Origin: Massilia sp. KIM
GTDB lineage: Bacteria > Pseudomonadota > Gammaproteobacteria > Burkholderiales > Burkholderiaceae_D
Direction: 5' to 3'
DNA: 64,000 bases
Assembly: GCF_002007115.1 (NCBI RefSeq)
Contig: NZ_MVAD01000001.1
Location: forward strand, 2,728,001-2,792,000
Made by a program: the position numbers and the translations under genes. Numbering within the stretch: position 1 is the first letter of the stretch; the number at the start of each line of letters is the position of its first letter. Below the pieces are notes generated by a model that was not told where the DNA came from, did no database searches, and saw nothing but the letters and a program-made list of their open reading frames with translations. Shown in pieces: positions 1-8,846 of this stretch.

Positions 1-1340
1 CTGGCGCGGGTCGGGTGGGTGTTGACCAGGGCAACCCAGGTCTTGCCGTCCTTGCCCTTGGCCGCCGAGGCGCTGATGCCCGGCACGCTCTTGCCGTTGA
101 CCGAATAGGCCACGTCGTTGTCCACCGCCACCGGCAGCGAGGTCGCATCCTGGAAGGGGATGTACATCTTGTAGGTGTGGTAGGTCGGGGTCAGCAGCAT
201 CTTCTCCTTGTCGGTGATGATCATCGCCTGCAGCACGTTCACCATCTGCGCGATCATGGTCATGCGCACCCGCTCGGCATGGGCGTGGAAGATGTTGAAG
301 TTCAGGGCCGCCACCACCGCGTCGCGCAGGGTATTACGCTGGAACAGGAAGCCCGGATTGGTGCCCGGCTCCACGTCGTACCAGGTGCCCCACTCGTCCA
401 CCATGAAGCCGAGTTTCTTCTGCGGGTCGTTCTTGTCCAGCACGGCGACGTTGCGGCGGACGAAATCTTCCATGCGCATGGTCTGCTTGATGGTCGAGAA
501 CCATTCCGACTCGGGGAAGCCGGTGGCGGCGCCCTTCTTGTCCCAGTCGCCGGTCGGCAGCGTGTAGTAGTGGAAGCTGATGCCGTCCGTGCCCTTGGCG
601 GCTTCGCGGCTCAATACGTCGGTCCAGGTGGTGTCCTCGCCGTGACCGCCGCTGGCGATGATCTTCGGACGCGCCCCCGGCGGCGTCTTCAGGAAGGTCG
701 CGTAGTGGTTGTACAGATTGGCGTAATACTCCGGCTTCATGTTGCCGCCGCAGCCCCAGGCCTCGTTGCCGATGCCGAAGTAGGCGACCTTGAAGGGCTT
801 GTCGCGGCCGTTCTTGCGGCGCTGCTCGGCCAGGGTCGACTTGGAATCCGAGGTCATGTACTCGAGCCACTCGGCCATCTCCTGCGGCGTGCCGGAGCCG
901 AGGTTGCCGTTGACGTAGGCCTCGGTGCCCAGGATCTCGACCAGGTCGAAGAATTCGTGGGTGCCGACCGCGTTGTCCTCGGCCACGCCGCCCCAGTGGG
1001 TGTTGACCTTCACCGGACGCTTGTTGCGCGGGCCGATGCCGTCGCGCCAGTGGTACTCGTCGGCGAAGCAGCCGCCCGGCCAGCGCACCAGCGGCACCTT
1101 CAGCTCCTTCAGCGCGCCCACCACGTCGTTGCGCCAGCCGCGGGTGTTCGGGATCTTCGATTGTGGGCCGACCCACAGGCCCTCGTAGATGCCGGTGCCC
1201 AGGTGCTCGGCGAACTGGCCGTACACGTTCCTGTTGATGACCGGGCCGGGCTTGGTGGTGTCCACCGTGACGCTCACCTGGGCGAAGGCCGGCACGGCCG
1301 CCAGGGCGAAGGCGAGGATGGTGGGCTTGAGTAAGTTCAT
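1..1340 (-). CDS. alpha-L-arabinofuranosidase, GH51 (3' end beyond window)
   Basis: Exported glycosidase expected to release L-arabinofuranose from arabinan or arabinoxylan side chains. The gene starts at 1340 (ATG) and runs off the left edge, so the C-terminal beta domain is missing here. The N-terminus is a Sec signal peptide ending AVPAFA. Family GH51 hallmarks are present: the acid/base in FGIGNEAWGCGG (Glu about 193) and the nucleophile in FMVDEWGTW (Glu about 316). It lies 28 bp downstream of the GH97 gene on the same strand, so it is probably the last or a late gene of the arabinose operon. It would supply the substrate for the oxidative enzymes upstream. Family call is firm; exact substrate is inferred. 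Confidence 0.93.
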   Translation of the reverse strand, partial: MNLLKPTILAFALAAVPAFAQVSVTVDTTKPGPVINRNVYGQFAEHLGTGIYEGLWVGPQSKIPNTRGWRNDVVGALKELKVPLVRWPGGCFADEYHWRDGIGPRNKRPVKVNTHWGGVAEDNAVGTHEFFDLVEILGTEAYVNGNLGSGTPQEMAEWLEYMTSDSKSTLAEQRRKNGRDKPFKVAYFGIGNEAWGCGGNMKPEYYANLYNHYATFLKTPPGARPKIIASGGHGEDTTWTDVLSREAAKGTDGISFHYYTLPTGDWDKKGAATGFPESEWFSTIKQTMRMEDFVRRNVAVLDKNDPQKKLGFMVDEWGTWYDVEPGTNPGFLFQRNTLRDAVVAALNFNIFHAHAERVRMTMIAQMVNVLQAMIITDKEKMLLTPTYHTYKMYIPFQDATSLPVAVDNDVAYSVNGKSVPGISASAAKGKDGKTWVALVNTHPTRA

Positions 1341-1368
1341 GCGTGTCTCCTGTTGTTGTACGGGCGTT

Positions 1369-3288
1369 CTATTTGAATACGGCGACGAAGCCGCCGTGCG
1401 CTTGGATGGTGATCCTGTTCTTGCCGGCCCGGATGGCGGTGTCGGCGAAGCTGCGTTCGCCCTTCCCGTCCGTGACCAGGGTGCCGCTGCGTCCTGCCAG
1501 GAAGGACAGGTCGAGATCGAAGCTGCGTTCGCTGTCGTCGGCATTGAAGCCGGCCACGTACCAGCTGTCGCCGCTGCGGCGCGCGAGGATGGCGTAGCGG
1601 CCCGGATAGCCGTCGATGAAGCGCACGTCGTCCCAGCTGCGCGGCAGGTCCTGCAGCAGGGTTTTCACGGCGGGCGGCACGCCGGCCATGCCTTCGGGGC
1701 GCTCGGCGAAATGCTGGATCCCGGACAGGAACAGCACCGACTGGGCCAGCTCGAAGCCGTTGCGGGTGGCGCGCTTGATCTTGGGGATGTCGCCGAATAC
1801 CACGGGAGTGAAGTCCATCGGATCGAACAGGTTGCGGGTGAAGGGCAGCATGGCGGCGTGGGTGGCGACGGCGTCCTGGTCGCGCTGGCCGAAGGTCGCG
1901 AATTCGAAGCCGCGCACCGCCTCCGCCGTCATCAGGTTGGGATAGGTGCGCGACCAGCCGCGCGGCAGGGTCGATCCGTGGAAGTTCACCAGCAGGCCAG
2001 CTTTGGCGGCGTCGTTCAGGATGTCGACGTAGTAGGCGATCATCGACCTGCCGTCGCCGGCGAAGAAGTCGATTTTGACGCCCTTGACGCCAAGCTCGCG
2101 CAGGCGGGCGAACTCCTTCTGGCGCTGGGCAGGCGTGAGCAAGGCGCTCTTGGGGCTGTACGGCGTCTTGTTCCAGTCGCCCGAGGAGTTGTACCAGACC
2201 AGGATGCCGACCTTCCTGGCTTCGGCATAGCGCACCAGCTCTCCCAGCTTCTCGTAGCCGATCTTGCGGTCCCAGTCGGCGTCGACCAGCGCGTAGTCCC
2301 ATTTCATGTCGGCGGCGAAGTCGACGAAGCGCTTCTGCACCTCGAACACGGTGCCGTCATCCTTGAGCAGGGCCCAGCTCCAGGCCGCGTGACCCGGCTG
2401 GATGCGCGCCTGGTCGATGGCGATGGCGGGCGCCGCGAGGTCGGTGCCGAGGGTGGACTCGACCAGGGTCTTGAGCGTGCCCAGGGCCACGATGCGCCAG
2501 GGCGTCAGAAGATCGCCGCGGCTTTCGGCCAGCAGGCCGCCCTTGGTGAACACCTCCGCGGCGGCCGGCGGCGCGAGGCGGTAGACGCCGCCGAGCGACT
2601 GCGAGGCCAGGCGCGACGCGTGGAAGCTGCCGTCCATGCCCGCTTCGGTCAGGGCCACCCAGGTGTCGCCGGTGCGGAACAGGGCCGGGAAGACCCAGCC
2701 GGCGCCCAGGGTCGACGGGGTGCCGACCGGGATCTCGCGCTGGTAGTGCTCTTCGTAGGACGGATTGGTGTTGCTCCAGCCGGTCTGGGCGACCGCCATC
2801 GGCTGCAGCCAGGCCTTGGCCTGGGGGTCGAAAGCGAAGCCGGTGGATTCGCTCACGAACTGCTTGCGGGCCAGCCTGGGGTCGCGCACGGCGTAGCGGA
2901 AGGCGATGCCGTCGTCGGATGCGCGGAACACCACTTCCATGGTCTGGCCCGCCGCGTTGCGCACGGTATAGGTCTGTTCGTTGGCCTGGTAGCTGATGCG
3001 GCGCTTCTTCGCCGTGGCGAGCTCGTAGGCGTCCCGGACGGGCCTGACGGCCGATTCGGCGGCGACGGTGAGCTTGCCGCCGAAGTCGGCGCCCTGCAGT
3101 GTCAAGCCGAGGGGGGACGGCAGGATGACCGGCTTGCCGTCGCGCGTGACGGCGTAGCTCAGGGTGCCGTTGGCGGACACGGAGACGTCGACCTTGATGC
3201 GGCGGTCGGGGCTGCTCAGCGTGGCGGCCTGGGCCTGGGCGCACAGCAGGGCGATGATGGCCAGCGGGATACGGCAGCTTGCGTTCAT
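1369..3288 (-). CDS. glycoside hydrolase family 97 (alpha-glucosidase/alpha-galactosidase type)
   Basis: About 639 residues with a signal peptide ending in AQAQA. An N-terminal beta-sandwich is followed by a (beta/alpha)8 barrel carrying MKWDYALVDADWD, GVKIDFFAGDGR and AEAVRGFEF, the usual landmarks of GH97. The family contains inverting alpha-glucosidases and retaining alpha-galactosidases; the KIDF aspartate sits where retaining members carry their nucleophile, so an alpha-galactosidase-like activity is possible but unproven. I chose the ATG at 3288, because the 16 codons upstream are only the translation of a repeat element (see 3308-3387) and precede the signal peptide. It is probably cotranscribed with the arabinofuranosidase. 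Confidence 0.9.
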   Translation of the reverse strand: MNASCRIPLAIIALLCAQAQAATLSSPDRRIKVDVSVSANGTLSYAVTRDGKPVILPSPLGLTLQGADFGGKLTVAAESAVRPVRDAYELATAKKRRISYQANEQTYTVRNAAGQTMEVVFRASDDGIAFRYAVRDPRLARKQFVSESTGFAFDPQAKAWLQPMAVAQTGWSNTNPSYEEHYQREIPVGTPSTLGAGWVFPALFRTGDTWVALTEAGMDGSFHASRLASQSLGGVYRLAPPAAAEVFTKGGLLAESRGDLLTPWRIVALGTLKTLVESTLGTDLAAPAIAIDQARIQPGHAAWSWALLKDDGTVFEVQKRFVDFAADMKWDYALVDADWDRKIGYEKLGELVRYAEARKVGILVWYNSSGDWNKTPYSPKSALLTPAQRQKEFARLRELGVKGVKIDFFAGDGRSMIAYYVDILNDAAKAGLLVNFHGSTLPRGWSRTYPNLMTAEAVRGFEFATFGQRDQDAVATHAAMLPFTRNLFDPMDFTPVVFGDIPKIKRATRNGFELAQSVLFLSGIQHFAERPEGMAGVPPAVKTLLQDLPRSWDDVRFIDGYPGRYAILARRSGDSWYVAGFNADDSERSFDLDLSFLAGRSGTLVTDGKGERSFADTAIRAGKNRITIQAHGGFVAVFK

Positions 3289-3307
3289 GGTGGACTCCGA
3301 AGAGCCG

Positions 3308-3387
3308 CCGTCATCCCGGCGCAGGCCGGGATCCAAGTTGATCGATCAGCCGGCAAACTGGGATCCCGGCCTGCGCCGGGATGACGG
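3308..3387. repeat. REP pair (REPIN-like) with perfect 27-bp inverted arms
   Basis: Two 27-bp arms (3308-3334 and 3361-3387) are perfect inverted copies separated by 26 bp. Each arm is itself a small hairpin, ATCCCGGC-GCAG-GCCGGGAT, as in paired REP elements. It lies between the SDR and GH97 genes of the arabinose operon and could form a strong structure in that transcript. The same core, with ATTCCGGC-type arms, recurs in the array at 57769-58156. Confidence 0.85.
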
Positions 3388-3456
3388 TGGTAGGTTAGCG
3401 GAAACAAGGGACGGACATGGCAAGGACGGCGCGAGCCTGAGCCAGGCACGCGCTCG

Positions 3457-4224
3457 TCAAGTCCACCCCGCATCCACCACGAAGTCCTGGGCCGTGCACA
3501 TCCTGCTGTCGTCGGCCCCGAGGAAGAGCACCATGCGGACCACGTCGTCCGGCATCAGCTTGCCCGGCAGGCACTGCGCCTTTTTGATCTCCTCTTCGGC
3601 CGCCGCGTCCACCCACAGGTCGAGCTGGCGCTGGGTCATCACCCAGCCAGGCGTCACCGTATTGACGCGCACACCGAAGGGGCCGAGGTCGCGCGCCAGG
3701 CTGCGCGTCAGGCCGATCACGGCCGCCTTGGTGGTCGCGTACACCGGATAGCCCGCGCCCTTGGCATGCCAGGACATGGAGCTGAAATTGATGATCGATC
3801 CCCCGCCCTTCCTCTTCATCCCCGGCAGCACCGACTGGATGGTGAAGAACATCGGACGCTGGTTGATGGCGATGCGCTCGTTCCAGTAGTCGAGCGAGAC
3901 GTCCTGGATGTCGTGGCGCTGGTCGTTGGCGGCATTGTTGACCAGCACCTCGAAGTCGCCCAGCTGTTCGGCCAGCTCGGCCATCGTGCGCTGCAGCGCC
4001 GGAATGTCGGTGATGTCGCAGTGACGGAACACCGGGGCCGGATAGCCGGCCGCGCCCAGCCGCTCGCACAGCGCCTCGCTGGCCTGCTTCGCGATGTCCA
4101 CGAAGGCGACCACCGCGCCCTGCTCCACGAAGGCGCTCACGATCGCTTCGCCGATGCCGGTGCCGCCGCCCGTGACGAACACGCGCTTGCCCTGCAGGCT
4201 GGGATACTTCGCTAATCGGTTCAT
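3457..4224 (-). CDS. SDR family pentose 1-dehydrogenase (L-arabinose/D-xylose type)
   Basis: A 255-residue classical short-chain dehydrogenase. It has the cofactor motif TGGGTGIG near residue 20, NNAAN near 93, an active-site Ser in NFSSMSWHAKG, and Tyr/Lys in YATTK. Several stretches (NDQRHDIQDV, PGMKRKGGGSIINFSS, a C-terminal VDAGW) closely recall, from memory, the Caulobacter XylB xylose dehydrogenase and related betaproteobacterial arabinose dehydrogenases. It would oxidise the sugar to the 1,4- or 1,5-lactone with NAD(P)+. It lies 33 bp downstream of the semialdehyde dehydrogenase gene. Sugar preference cannot be read from sequence; the arabinofuranosidase in the operon favours L-arabinose. 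Confidence 0.85.
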   Translation of the reverse strand: MNRLAKYPSLQGKRVFVTGGGTGIGEAIVSAFVEQGAVVAFVDIAKQASEALCERLGAAGYPAPVFRHCDITDIPALQRTMAELAEQLGDFEVLVNNAANDQRHDIQDVSLDYWNERIAINQRPMFFTIQSVLPGMKRKGGGSIINFSSMSWHAKGAGYPVYATTKAAVIGLTRSLARDLGPFGVRVNTVTPGWVMTQRQLDLWVDAAAEEEIKKAQCLPGKLMPDDVVRMVLFLGADDSRMCTAQDFVVDAGWT

Positions 4225-4257
4225 GCTGTCTCCATGCTTCTTATTGTGCGGCCCTTG

Positions 4258-5829
4258 TCAGTCCCTGGTCAACGCACCATCGCGGCGGCGCCAGATCGCC
4301 AGCGGATTACCGTCGCGCAGGGCCTCCGGCAGCAGCTCGTCCGGCAGGTTCTGGTAGCACACCGGACGCAGGAAGCGGTTGATCGCGCCGGTGCCCACCG
4401 AGGTGCTGCGTCCGTCCGCCGTCGAGGGGAAGGGACCGCCGTGCACCATGGCGGTGGAGACCTCGACCCCGGTCGGATAGCCATTGGCCAGGATGCGGCC
4501 GACCTTGCGCTCCAATACCGGCAGCAGGGCCTTGGCCTCGGCGTAGTCCTCGCGCTCGATCTGCAGGGTCGCCGTGAGCTGGCCTTCGAGGGCCTCGGCC
4601 ACCTGGCGCATCTGGCCGGCGTCGCGGCACACCACCAGCACCGAGGCCGGGCCGAACACTTCCTCGTGCAGCTCGTGGCGCGCCAGGAAGTCCTCGGCGC
4701 TGGTGCGGAACAGCGCCGCCGCGCCCTTGCCTTCCTCGTGCTCCAGGCGCGCGAGCGTGCTCACCGCCTCGTTGCCGGCCAGCGCGGCGACGCCCTTGTG
4801 GTAGCTGTCGGCGATGCCCTGGCTCAGCATCACGGCCGCCTGGGTCGCCTGCAGGGCCTCGGTGGCCGCCGCGCAGAAGTCGGACAGGCCAGGGCCATCC
4901 ACGGCCAGCACCAGGCCGGGGTTGGTGCAGAACTGGCCCACGCCCAGGGTCAGGGAGGCGGCGAAGCCCTTGCCGATCTCCGCGGCGCGGCGCTCCAGCG
5001 CATGCGGCATCAGGAACACCGGGTTGATGCTGCTCATTTCGGCGTACACCGGAATCGGCTGCTTGCGCGCGGCGGCGACCGCCATCAGCGCGGTGCCGCC
5101 GGAGCGCGAGCCGGTGAAGCCGACCGCCTGGATCGCCGGGTGGCCGACCAGGGCCTGGCCGATGCCCTTGCCGGTGCCGGTCAGCAGCGCGAACACGCCG
5201 GCCGGCAGTTCGCACTCCTGCACCGCCCGGGTGACGGCGCGCGCCACCAGTTCGGAGGTGCCGGGGTGGGCTGAATGGGCCTTCAGGACCACCGGGCAGC
5301 CGGCCGCGAAGGCCGAGGCGGTGTCGCCGCCGGCCACCGAGAAGGCGAGCGGAAAGTTACTGGCGGCGAACACGGCGACCGGGCCGAGGCCGATCATGCG
5401 CATGCGCAGGTCCGGGCGCGGCGGGGTGCGCTCGGGCAGCGGGGTGTCGAGCCGCGCGTCCAGCCACGATCCTTCGCGCAGCAGCGTGCCGAACATGCGC
5501 AGCTGGTTCACGGTGCGCATCCGTTCGCCCTCCAGGCGCACGCGCGGCAGGCCGGACTCAAGCATCGCGCGTTCGATCAGCTCGTCGCCGATGGCGAGGA
5601 TCTGCTCGGCCACCGTGTCCAGGAAGTGGGCGCGCTCCTCGTTGCTGGTGGCGCGGAAGACGTCGAAGGCCTCGCCCGCCAGGCGGCAGGCGCGGTCGAT
5701 CTGCTCGGGCGTGACCATGTGGAAGCTGGGTTCCAGGTAGTCGCGCAGGGTCGGGTCCCAGGCTTTGAACGAGCCCGCGCCGCCGCGTTCGCGCGCGCCG
5801 CCGATGAAGGCTTCTCCGGTAATCGTCAT
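4258..5829 (-). CDS. 2,5-dioxovalerate (2-oxoglutarate semialdehyde) dehydrogenase
   Basis: A 523-residue NAD(P)+ aldehyde dehydrogenase. The catalytic cysteine lies in GVGQFCTNPGL and the general-base glutamate in VYAEMSSINP, the signature of the semialdehyde dehydrogenase group rather than of betaine or succinate semialdehyde enzymes. In the oxidative pentose pathway this step turns 2-oxoglutarate semialdehyde into 2-oxoglutarate for the TCA cycle. Its start codon overlaps the stop of the upstream AraD1-type gene by 4 bp (ATGA), so the two are translationally coupled and probably act in sequence. Confidence 0.9.
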   Translation of the reverse strand: MTITGEAFIGGARERGGAGSFKAWDPTLRDYLEPSFHMVTPEQIDRACRLAGEAFDVFRATSNEERAHFLDTVAEQILAIGDELIERAMLESGLPRVRLEGERMRTVNQLRMFGTLLREGSWLDARLDTPLPERTPPRPDLRMRMIGLGPVAVFAASNFPLAFSVAGGDTASAFAAGCPVVLKAHSAHPGTSELVARAVTRAVQECELPAGVFALLTGTGKGIGQALVGHPAIQAVGFTGSRSGGTALMAVAAARKQPIPVYAEMSSINPVFLMPHALERRAAEIGKGFAASLTLGVGQFCTNPGLVLAVDGPGLSDFCAAATEALQATQAAVMLSQGIADSYHKGVAALAGNEAVSTLARLEHEEGKGAAALFRTSAEDFLARHELHEEVFGPASVLVVCRDAGQMRQVAEALEGQLTATLQIEREDYAEAKALLPVLERKVGRILANGYPTGVEVSTAMVHGGPFPSTADGRSTSVGTGAINRFLRPVCYQNLPDELLPEALRDGNPLAIWRRRDGALTRD

Positions 5830-6818
5830 AAGGTCTTCACTTTCACGTATTGGGTTTCACGGATGGCCAGCCGGTTGCGCAGGGCCGGGCCGAAAATCGG
5901 CGACTCGACCTCGAAGGTCTCGCCCGCCTCTACCCGCACGCCGTCGGCGAAGCTGAGGGTGGCGGTGCCGAAGAAATGGATGTGCACGTCGCCCGGGCGC
6001 TTGAACAGGCCGTACTTGAAATGGTGGTACTCCAGGTTCTCGATGCTGTGCGACATGTTCTGCTCGCCGCTCACGAAGGCCTTTTCCCAGCGCACCTGCC
6101 CTGCCTTGTCGCGGATGCGCGAGACGCCCTCGACGTGGGCCGGCAGCTCGCCCACCAGCAGGGCCGGGCCGACGCCGCAGTTGCGCAGCTTCGAGTGCGC
6201 GAGGTAGAGGTAGTTCTGGCGTTCGGTGACGTGGTCGGAAAACTCGTTGCCGATCGCGAAACCGAGGCGATAGGGCTGGCCGTCGTCGCCGATCAGGTAG
6301 AGGCCGGCGATCTCCGGCTCCTCGCCGCCGTCGAGCGCGAAGTCGGGCATGTCGAGCTCCTGGCCAGTGGCGCGCACGATTGAGCCGTCGCCCTTGTAGA
6401 ACCATTCCGGCTGCACACCCGGCGTGCCCGGGGCCGGCTTGCCGCCTTCGACGCCGAGGCGGAACATCTTCATCGAGTCGCTCAGGCTCTCGACCTCGCC
6501 GCCGATCTTCTTGTGCATGGCGTCGCGGGTGTCGGCGCTGCCCAGGTGGGTCAGGCCGGTGCCGGTGACCTGGCAGTGGGCGGGGTCCGGATGGTCGAGC
6601 GGGGCCAGGATGCGGCCGGCGGCGGCCAGCTCTTCGTAGCGGAAGTGTTCCTGGCCGGCGGCGGCGTCGGCCAGCTCGCCCAGCGTGGCCCTGGCGGCGA
6701 TGGCGGCGCGCGCCAGCTCCAGCGTGCTGGCGTAGCCGTTGACGACCCGCACCAGGTCTTCGTGCAGGATGCCGATGCGGCGCTCCCCGGATTCGGTCTT
6801 GAATTGTACGAGCAGCAT
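5826..6818 (-). CDS. AraD1/GguC-type fumarylacetoacetate hydrolase family protein (2-keto-3-deoxy-pentonate dehydratase)
   Basis: A 330-residue protein of the FAH superfamily. The stretch GTGLTHLGSADTRDAMHKK and the C-terminal FFGTATLSF are typical of the AraD1/GguC group, which includes 2-keto-3-deoxy-L-arabonate dehydratases. Metal-binding carboxylates are expected around GEEPEIAGLYLI. It would convert 2-keto-3-deoxy-pentonate to 2-oxoglutarate semialdehyde. The placement between the pentonate dehydratase (85 bp upstream) and the semialdehyde dehydrogenase (4-bp overlap) matches the reaction order. An aldolase-type or plain FAH hydrolase role cannot be excluded from sequence alone. Confidence 0.85.
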   Translation of the reverse strand: MLLVQFKTESGERRIGILHEDLVRVVNGYASTLELARAAIAARATLGELADAAAGQEHFRYEELAAAGRILAPLDHPDPAHCQVTGTGLTHLGSADTRDAMHKKIGGEVESLSDSMKMFRLGVEGGKPAPGTPGVQPEWFYKGDGSIVRATGQELDMPDFALDGGEEPEIAGLYLIGDDGQPYRLGFAIGNEFSDHVTERQNYLYLAHSKLRNCGVGPALLVGELPAHVEGVSRIRDKAGQVRWEKAFVSGEQNMSHSIENLEYHHFKYGLFKRPGDVHIHFFGTATLSFADGVRVEAGETFEVESPIFGPALRNRLAIRETQYVKVKTL

Positions 6819-6903
6819 GGCCCGGTCTCCTTGTCGCTATATGTCCGCCGGATGAACGCGCGCGCCTGCGCCGGCAGGCGCAAGCGCGCGCGTCCCCGCC
6901 GGA

Positions 6904-8646
6904 TCAGTGGGAATGCTTGGGAACCGCCGAACCGCGGCAGCCCACCAGGAAGTCGAAGTCGCAGCCCTCGTCGGCCTGCAGCACGTGGTCGAGGTAGAGC
7001 TGCTGGTAGCCGCTCTTCTTCTGCGGCTGGTTGGCCTCGGCGCGGTCGGCCAGGCGGCTGCGGATCTCCTCGTCGGACAGCTCGAGATTCAGCAGCCCCT
7101 GGTGGCAGTCGAGCTGGATCATGTCGCCGTCGCGCACGATGCCGAGCGGGCCGCCGGCCATCGCTTCGGGCGCCACGTGCAGTACCACGGTGCCGTAGGC
7201 GGTGCCGCTCATGCGCGCATCCGAGATGCGCACCATGTCGGTGATGCCGCGCGCCAGCAGCTTGGGCGGCAGGCCCATGTTGCCCACTTCGGCCATGCCC
7301 GGGTAGCCCTTCGGGCCGCAGTTCTTCATGACCAGGATCGAGTGTTCGTCCACGTCCAGCTCGGGATCGACGATGCGTTCCTTGTAGTGGTCGAAGTCCT
7401 CGAACACGACGGCCTTGCCGCGGTGCTTCATCAGGTGGGGCGAGGCGGCCGAGGGCTTGAGCACGGCGCCGCGCGGGGCCAGGTTGCCGCGCAGGATGCA
7501 GATGCCGCCGTCGGCGATCAGGGGATTGTCCAGCGTGCGGATCACTTCGTCGTTGTAGATCGGCGCGTCCGCGCAGTTCTCCCACAGGCTCTTGCCGTTG
7601 ACGGTGAGCGCATCCTTGTGCGGCACCAGGCCGCCTTCGCCCAGGCGGCGGATCACGGCCGGCAGGCCGCCGGCGTAGTAGAACTCTTCCATCAGGTAGC
7701 GGCCCGAGGGCAGCAGGTCGACCACGGTCGGCGTGCCCTTGCCGATGGCGGTCCAGTCCTCCAGCTCGAGCGGCACGCCGACGCGGCCGGCGATGGCTTT
7801 TAAATGGATCACGGCGTTGGTCGAGCCGCCGATGGCGGCGTTCACGCGGATCGCGTTCTCGAAGTTCTCGCGCTTGAGGATCTTGGAAAGCTTCAGGTCT
7901 TCGTGCACCATCTCGACGATGCGGATGCCGGACATGTGGGCCAGCACGTAGCGGCGCGCGTCCACCGCCGGAATCGCGGCGTTGTGCGGCAGCGAGGTGC
8001 CCAGGGCCTCGGCCATGCAGGCCATGGTCGAGGCGGTGCCCATGGTGTTGCAGGTGCCGGCCGAGCGCGAGTGGCCGGATTCGGCGGACAGGAATTCGTG
8101 CATCGTGATCTTGCCGGCCTTGGCCTGCTCGTGCAGCTGCCAGACGGCGGTGCCGGAACCGATGTCCTTGCCGTTCAGCTTACCGTTGAGCATGGGGCCG
8201 CCGGTGACGACGATGGTCGGCAGGTCGACGCTGGCCGCGCCCATCAGGAGGGCCGGGGTGGTCTTGTCGCAGCCGACCAGCAGCACCACGGCGTCCATCG
8301 GATTGCCGCGGATGGATTCTTCGACGTCCATGCTGGCCAGGTTACGGGTCAGCATGGCGGTCGGGCGCAGGTTCGATTCGCCATTGGAGAAGACGGGGAA
8401 TTCGACCGGGAAGCCGCCGGCTTCGAGGATGCCGCGCTTGACGTGTTCGGCCAGCTTGCGGAAGTGGGCGTTGCAGGGAGTGAGCTCGGACCAGGTATTG
8501 CAGATGCCGATGATGGGTTTGCCCTGGAATTCGTGGTCGGGAATGCCCTGGTTCTTCATCCAGCTCCGGTACATGAAGCCATTCTTGTCCTGGGTTCCGA
8601 ACCAGGCCGCGGAGCGCAGCGTGGTGGTCTTCTTTTGCTCGGACAT
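6904..8646 (-). CDS. IlvD/Edd family dehydratase, probable L-arabonate dehydratase
   Basis: A 580-residue Fe-S dehydratase. Cysteine motifs that hold the cluster are visible: GICNTWSELTPCNAHF, LLVGCDKTTPALLMGA and SAGTCNTMGTASTMACM. The length suits the sugar-acid branch (arabonate/xylonate/galactonate dehydratases) as well as dihydroxy-acid dehydratase IlvD. Context points to the sugar acid: it heads the run of genes that continues with AraD1-type, semialdehyde dehydrogenase and sugar dehydrogenase genes. A clear GAGGAG precedes the ATG at 8646. The regulatory module at 8746-8787 lies about 100 bp upstream. Confidence 0.88.
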   Translation of the reverse strand: MSEQKKTTTLRSAAWFGTQDKNGFMYRSWMKNQGIPDHEFQGKPIIGICNTWSELTPCNAHFRKLAEHVKRGILEAGGFPVEFPVFSNGESNLRPTAMLTRNLASMDVEESIRGNPMDAVVLLVGCDKTTPALLMGAASVDLPTIVVTGGPMLNGKLNGKDIGSGTAVWQLHEQAKAGKITMHEFLSAESGHSRSAGTCNTMGTASTMACMAEALGTSLPHNAAIPAVDARRYVLAHMSGIRIVEMVHEDLKLSKILKRENFENAIRVNAAIGGSTNAVIHLKAIAGRVGVPLELEDWTAIGKGTPTVVDLLPSGRYLMEEFYYAGGLPAVIRRLGEGGLVPHKDALTVNGKSLWENCADAPIYNDEVIRTLDNPLIADGGICILRGNLAPRGAVLKPSAASPHLMKHRGKAVVFEDFDHYKERIVDPELDVDEHSILVMKNCGPKGYPGMAEVGNMGLPPKLLARGITDMVRISDARMSGTAYGTVVLHVAPEAMAGGPLGIVRDGDMIQLDCHQGLLNLELSDEEIRSRLADRAEANQPQKKSGYQQLYLDHVLQADEGCDFDFLVGCRGSAVPKHSH

Positions 8647-8745
8647 GCAGAGTTCTCCTCGTTATTCTTCGGCCTAGGGCAGCTGCACCACCCTGGTGTC
8701 TCCCGATCAGCGATGAGAAATACTAAAATGCACGTAGATAACTTT

Positions 8746-8787
8746 CCAATCAATTTTTAGCAGGGATCGATACCGTTTTTCGTATCC
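8746..8787 (-). promoter_or_regulatory. shared arabinose-locus module, copy 1 (upstream of the dehydratase unit)
   Basis: On the + strand CCAATCAATTTTT (8746-8758) is followed, 23 bp from its first base, by a GATAC...GTATC dyad around a T-rich centre (8769-8786). The same 13-mer and a similar dyad recur with identical spacing at 10978-11019 before the epimerase gene. This suggests a common transcription factor site plus promoter element; on the minus strand it reads dyad first, then AAAAATTGATTGG. The regulator is unknown and none is encoded in view. Confidence 0.55.
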
Positions 8788-8808
8788 CGGCCGCGGAATG
8801 CGGCTGCA

Positions 8809-8831
8809 GGCCGGCGCGCAAAACGCCGGCC
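8809..8831 (-). terminator. hairpin downstream of the lactonase gene
   Basis: GGCCGGCG (8809-8816) and CGCCGGCC (8824-8831) form a perfect 8-bp stem 16 bp past the lactonase stop. There is no clear T-tract after it on the minus strand, so an intrinsic terminator is only a possibility; transcript-end protection is equally likely. Confidence 0.4.
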
Positions 8832-8846
8832 CCACCTGCGCATGCA

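Noticed and set aside
3289..3336. N-terminal extension of the GH97 protein (16 residues)
   Set aside because: These codons translate the REP element arm and would place a charged segment before the signal peptide.
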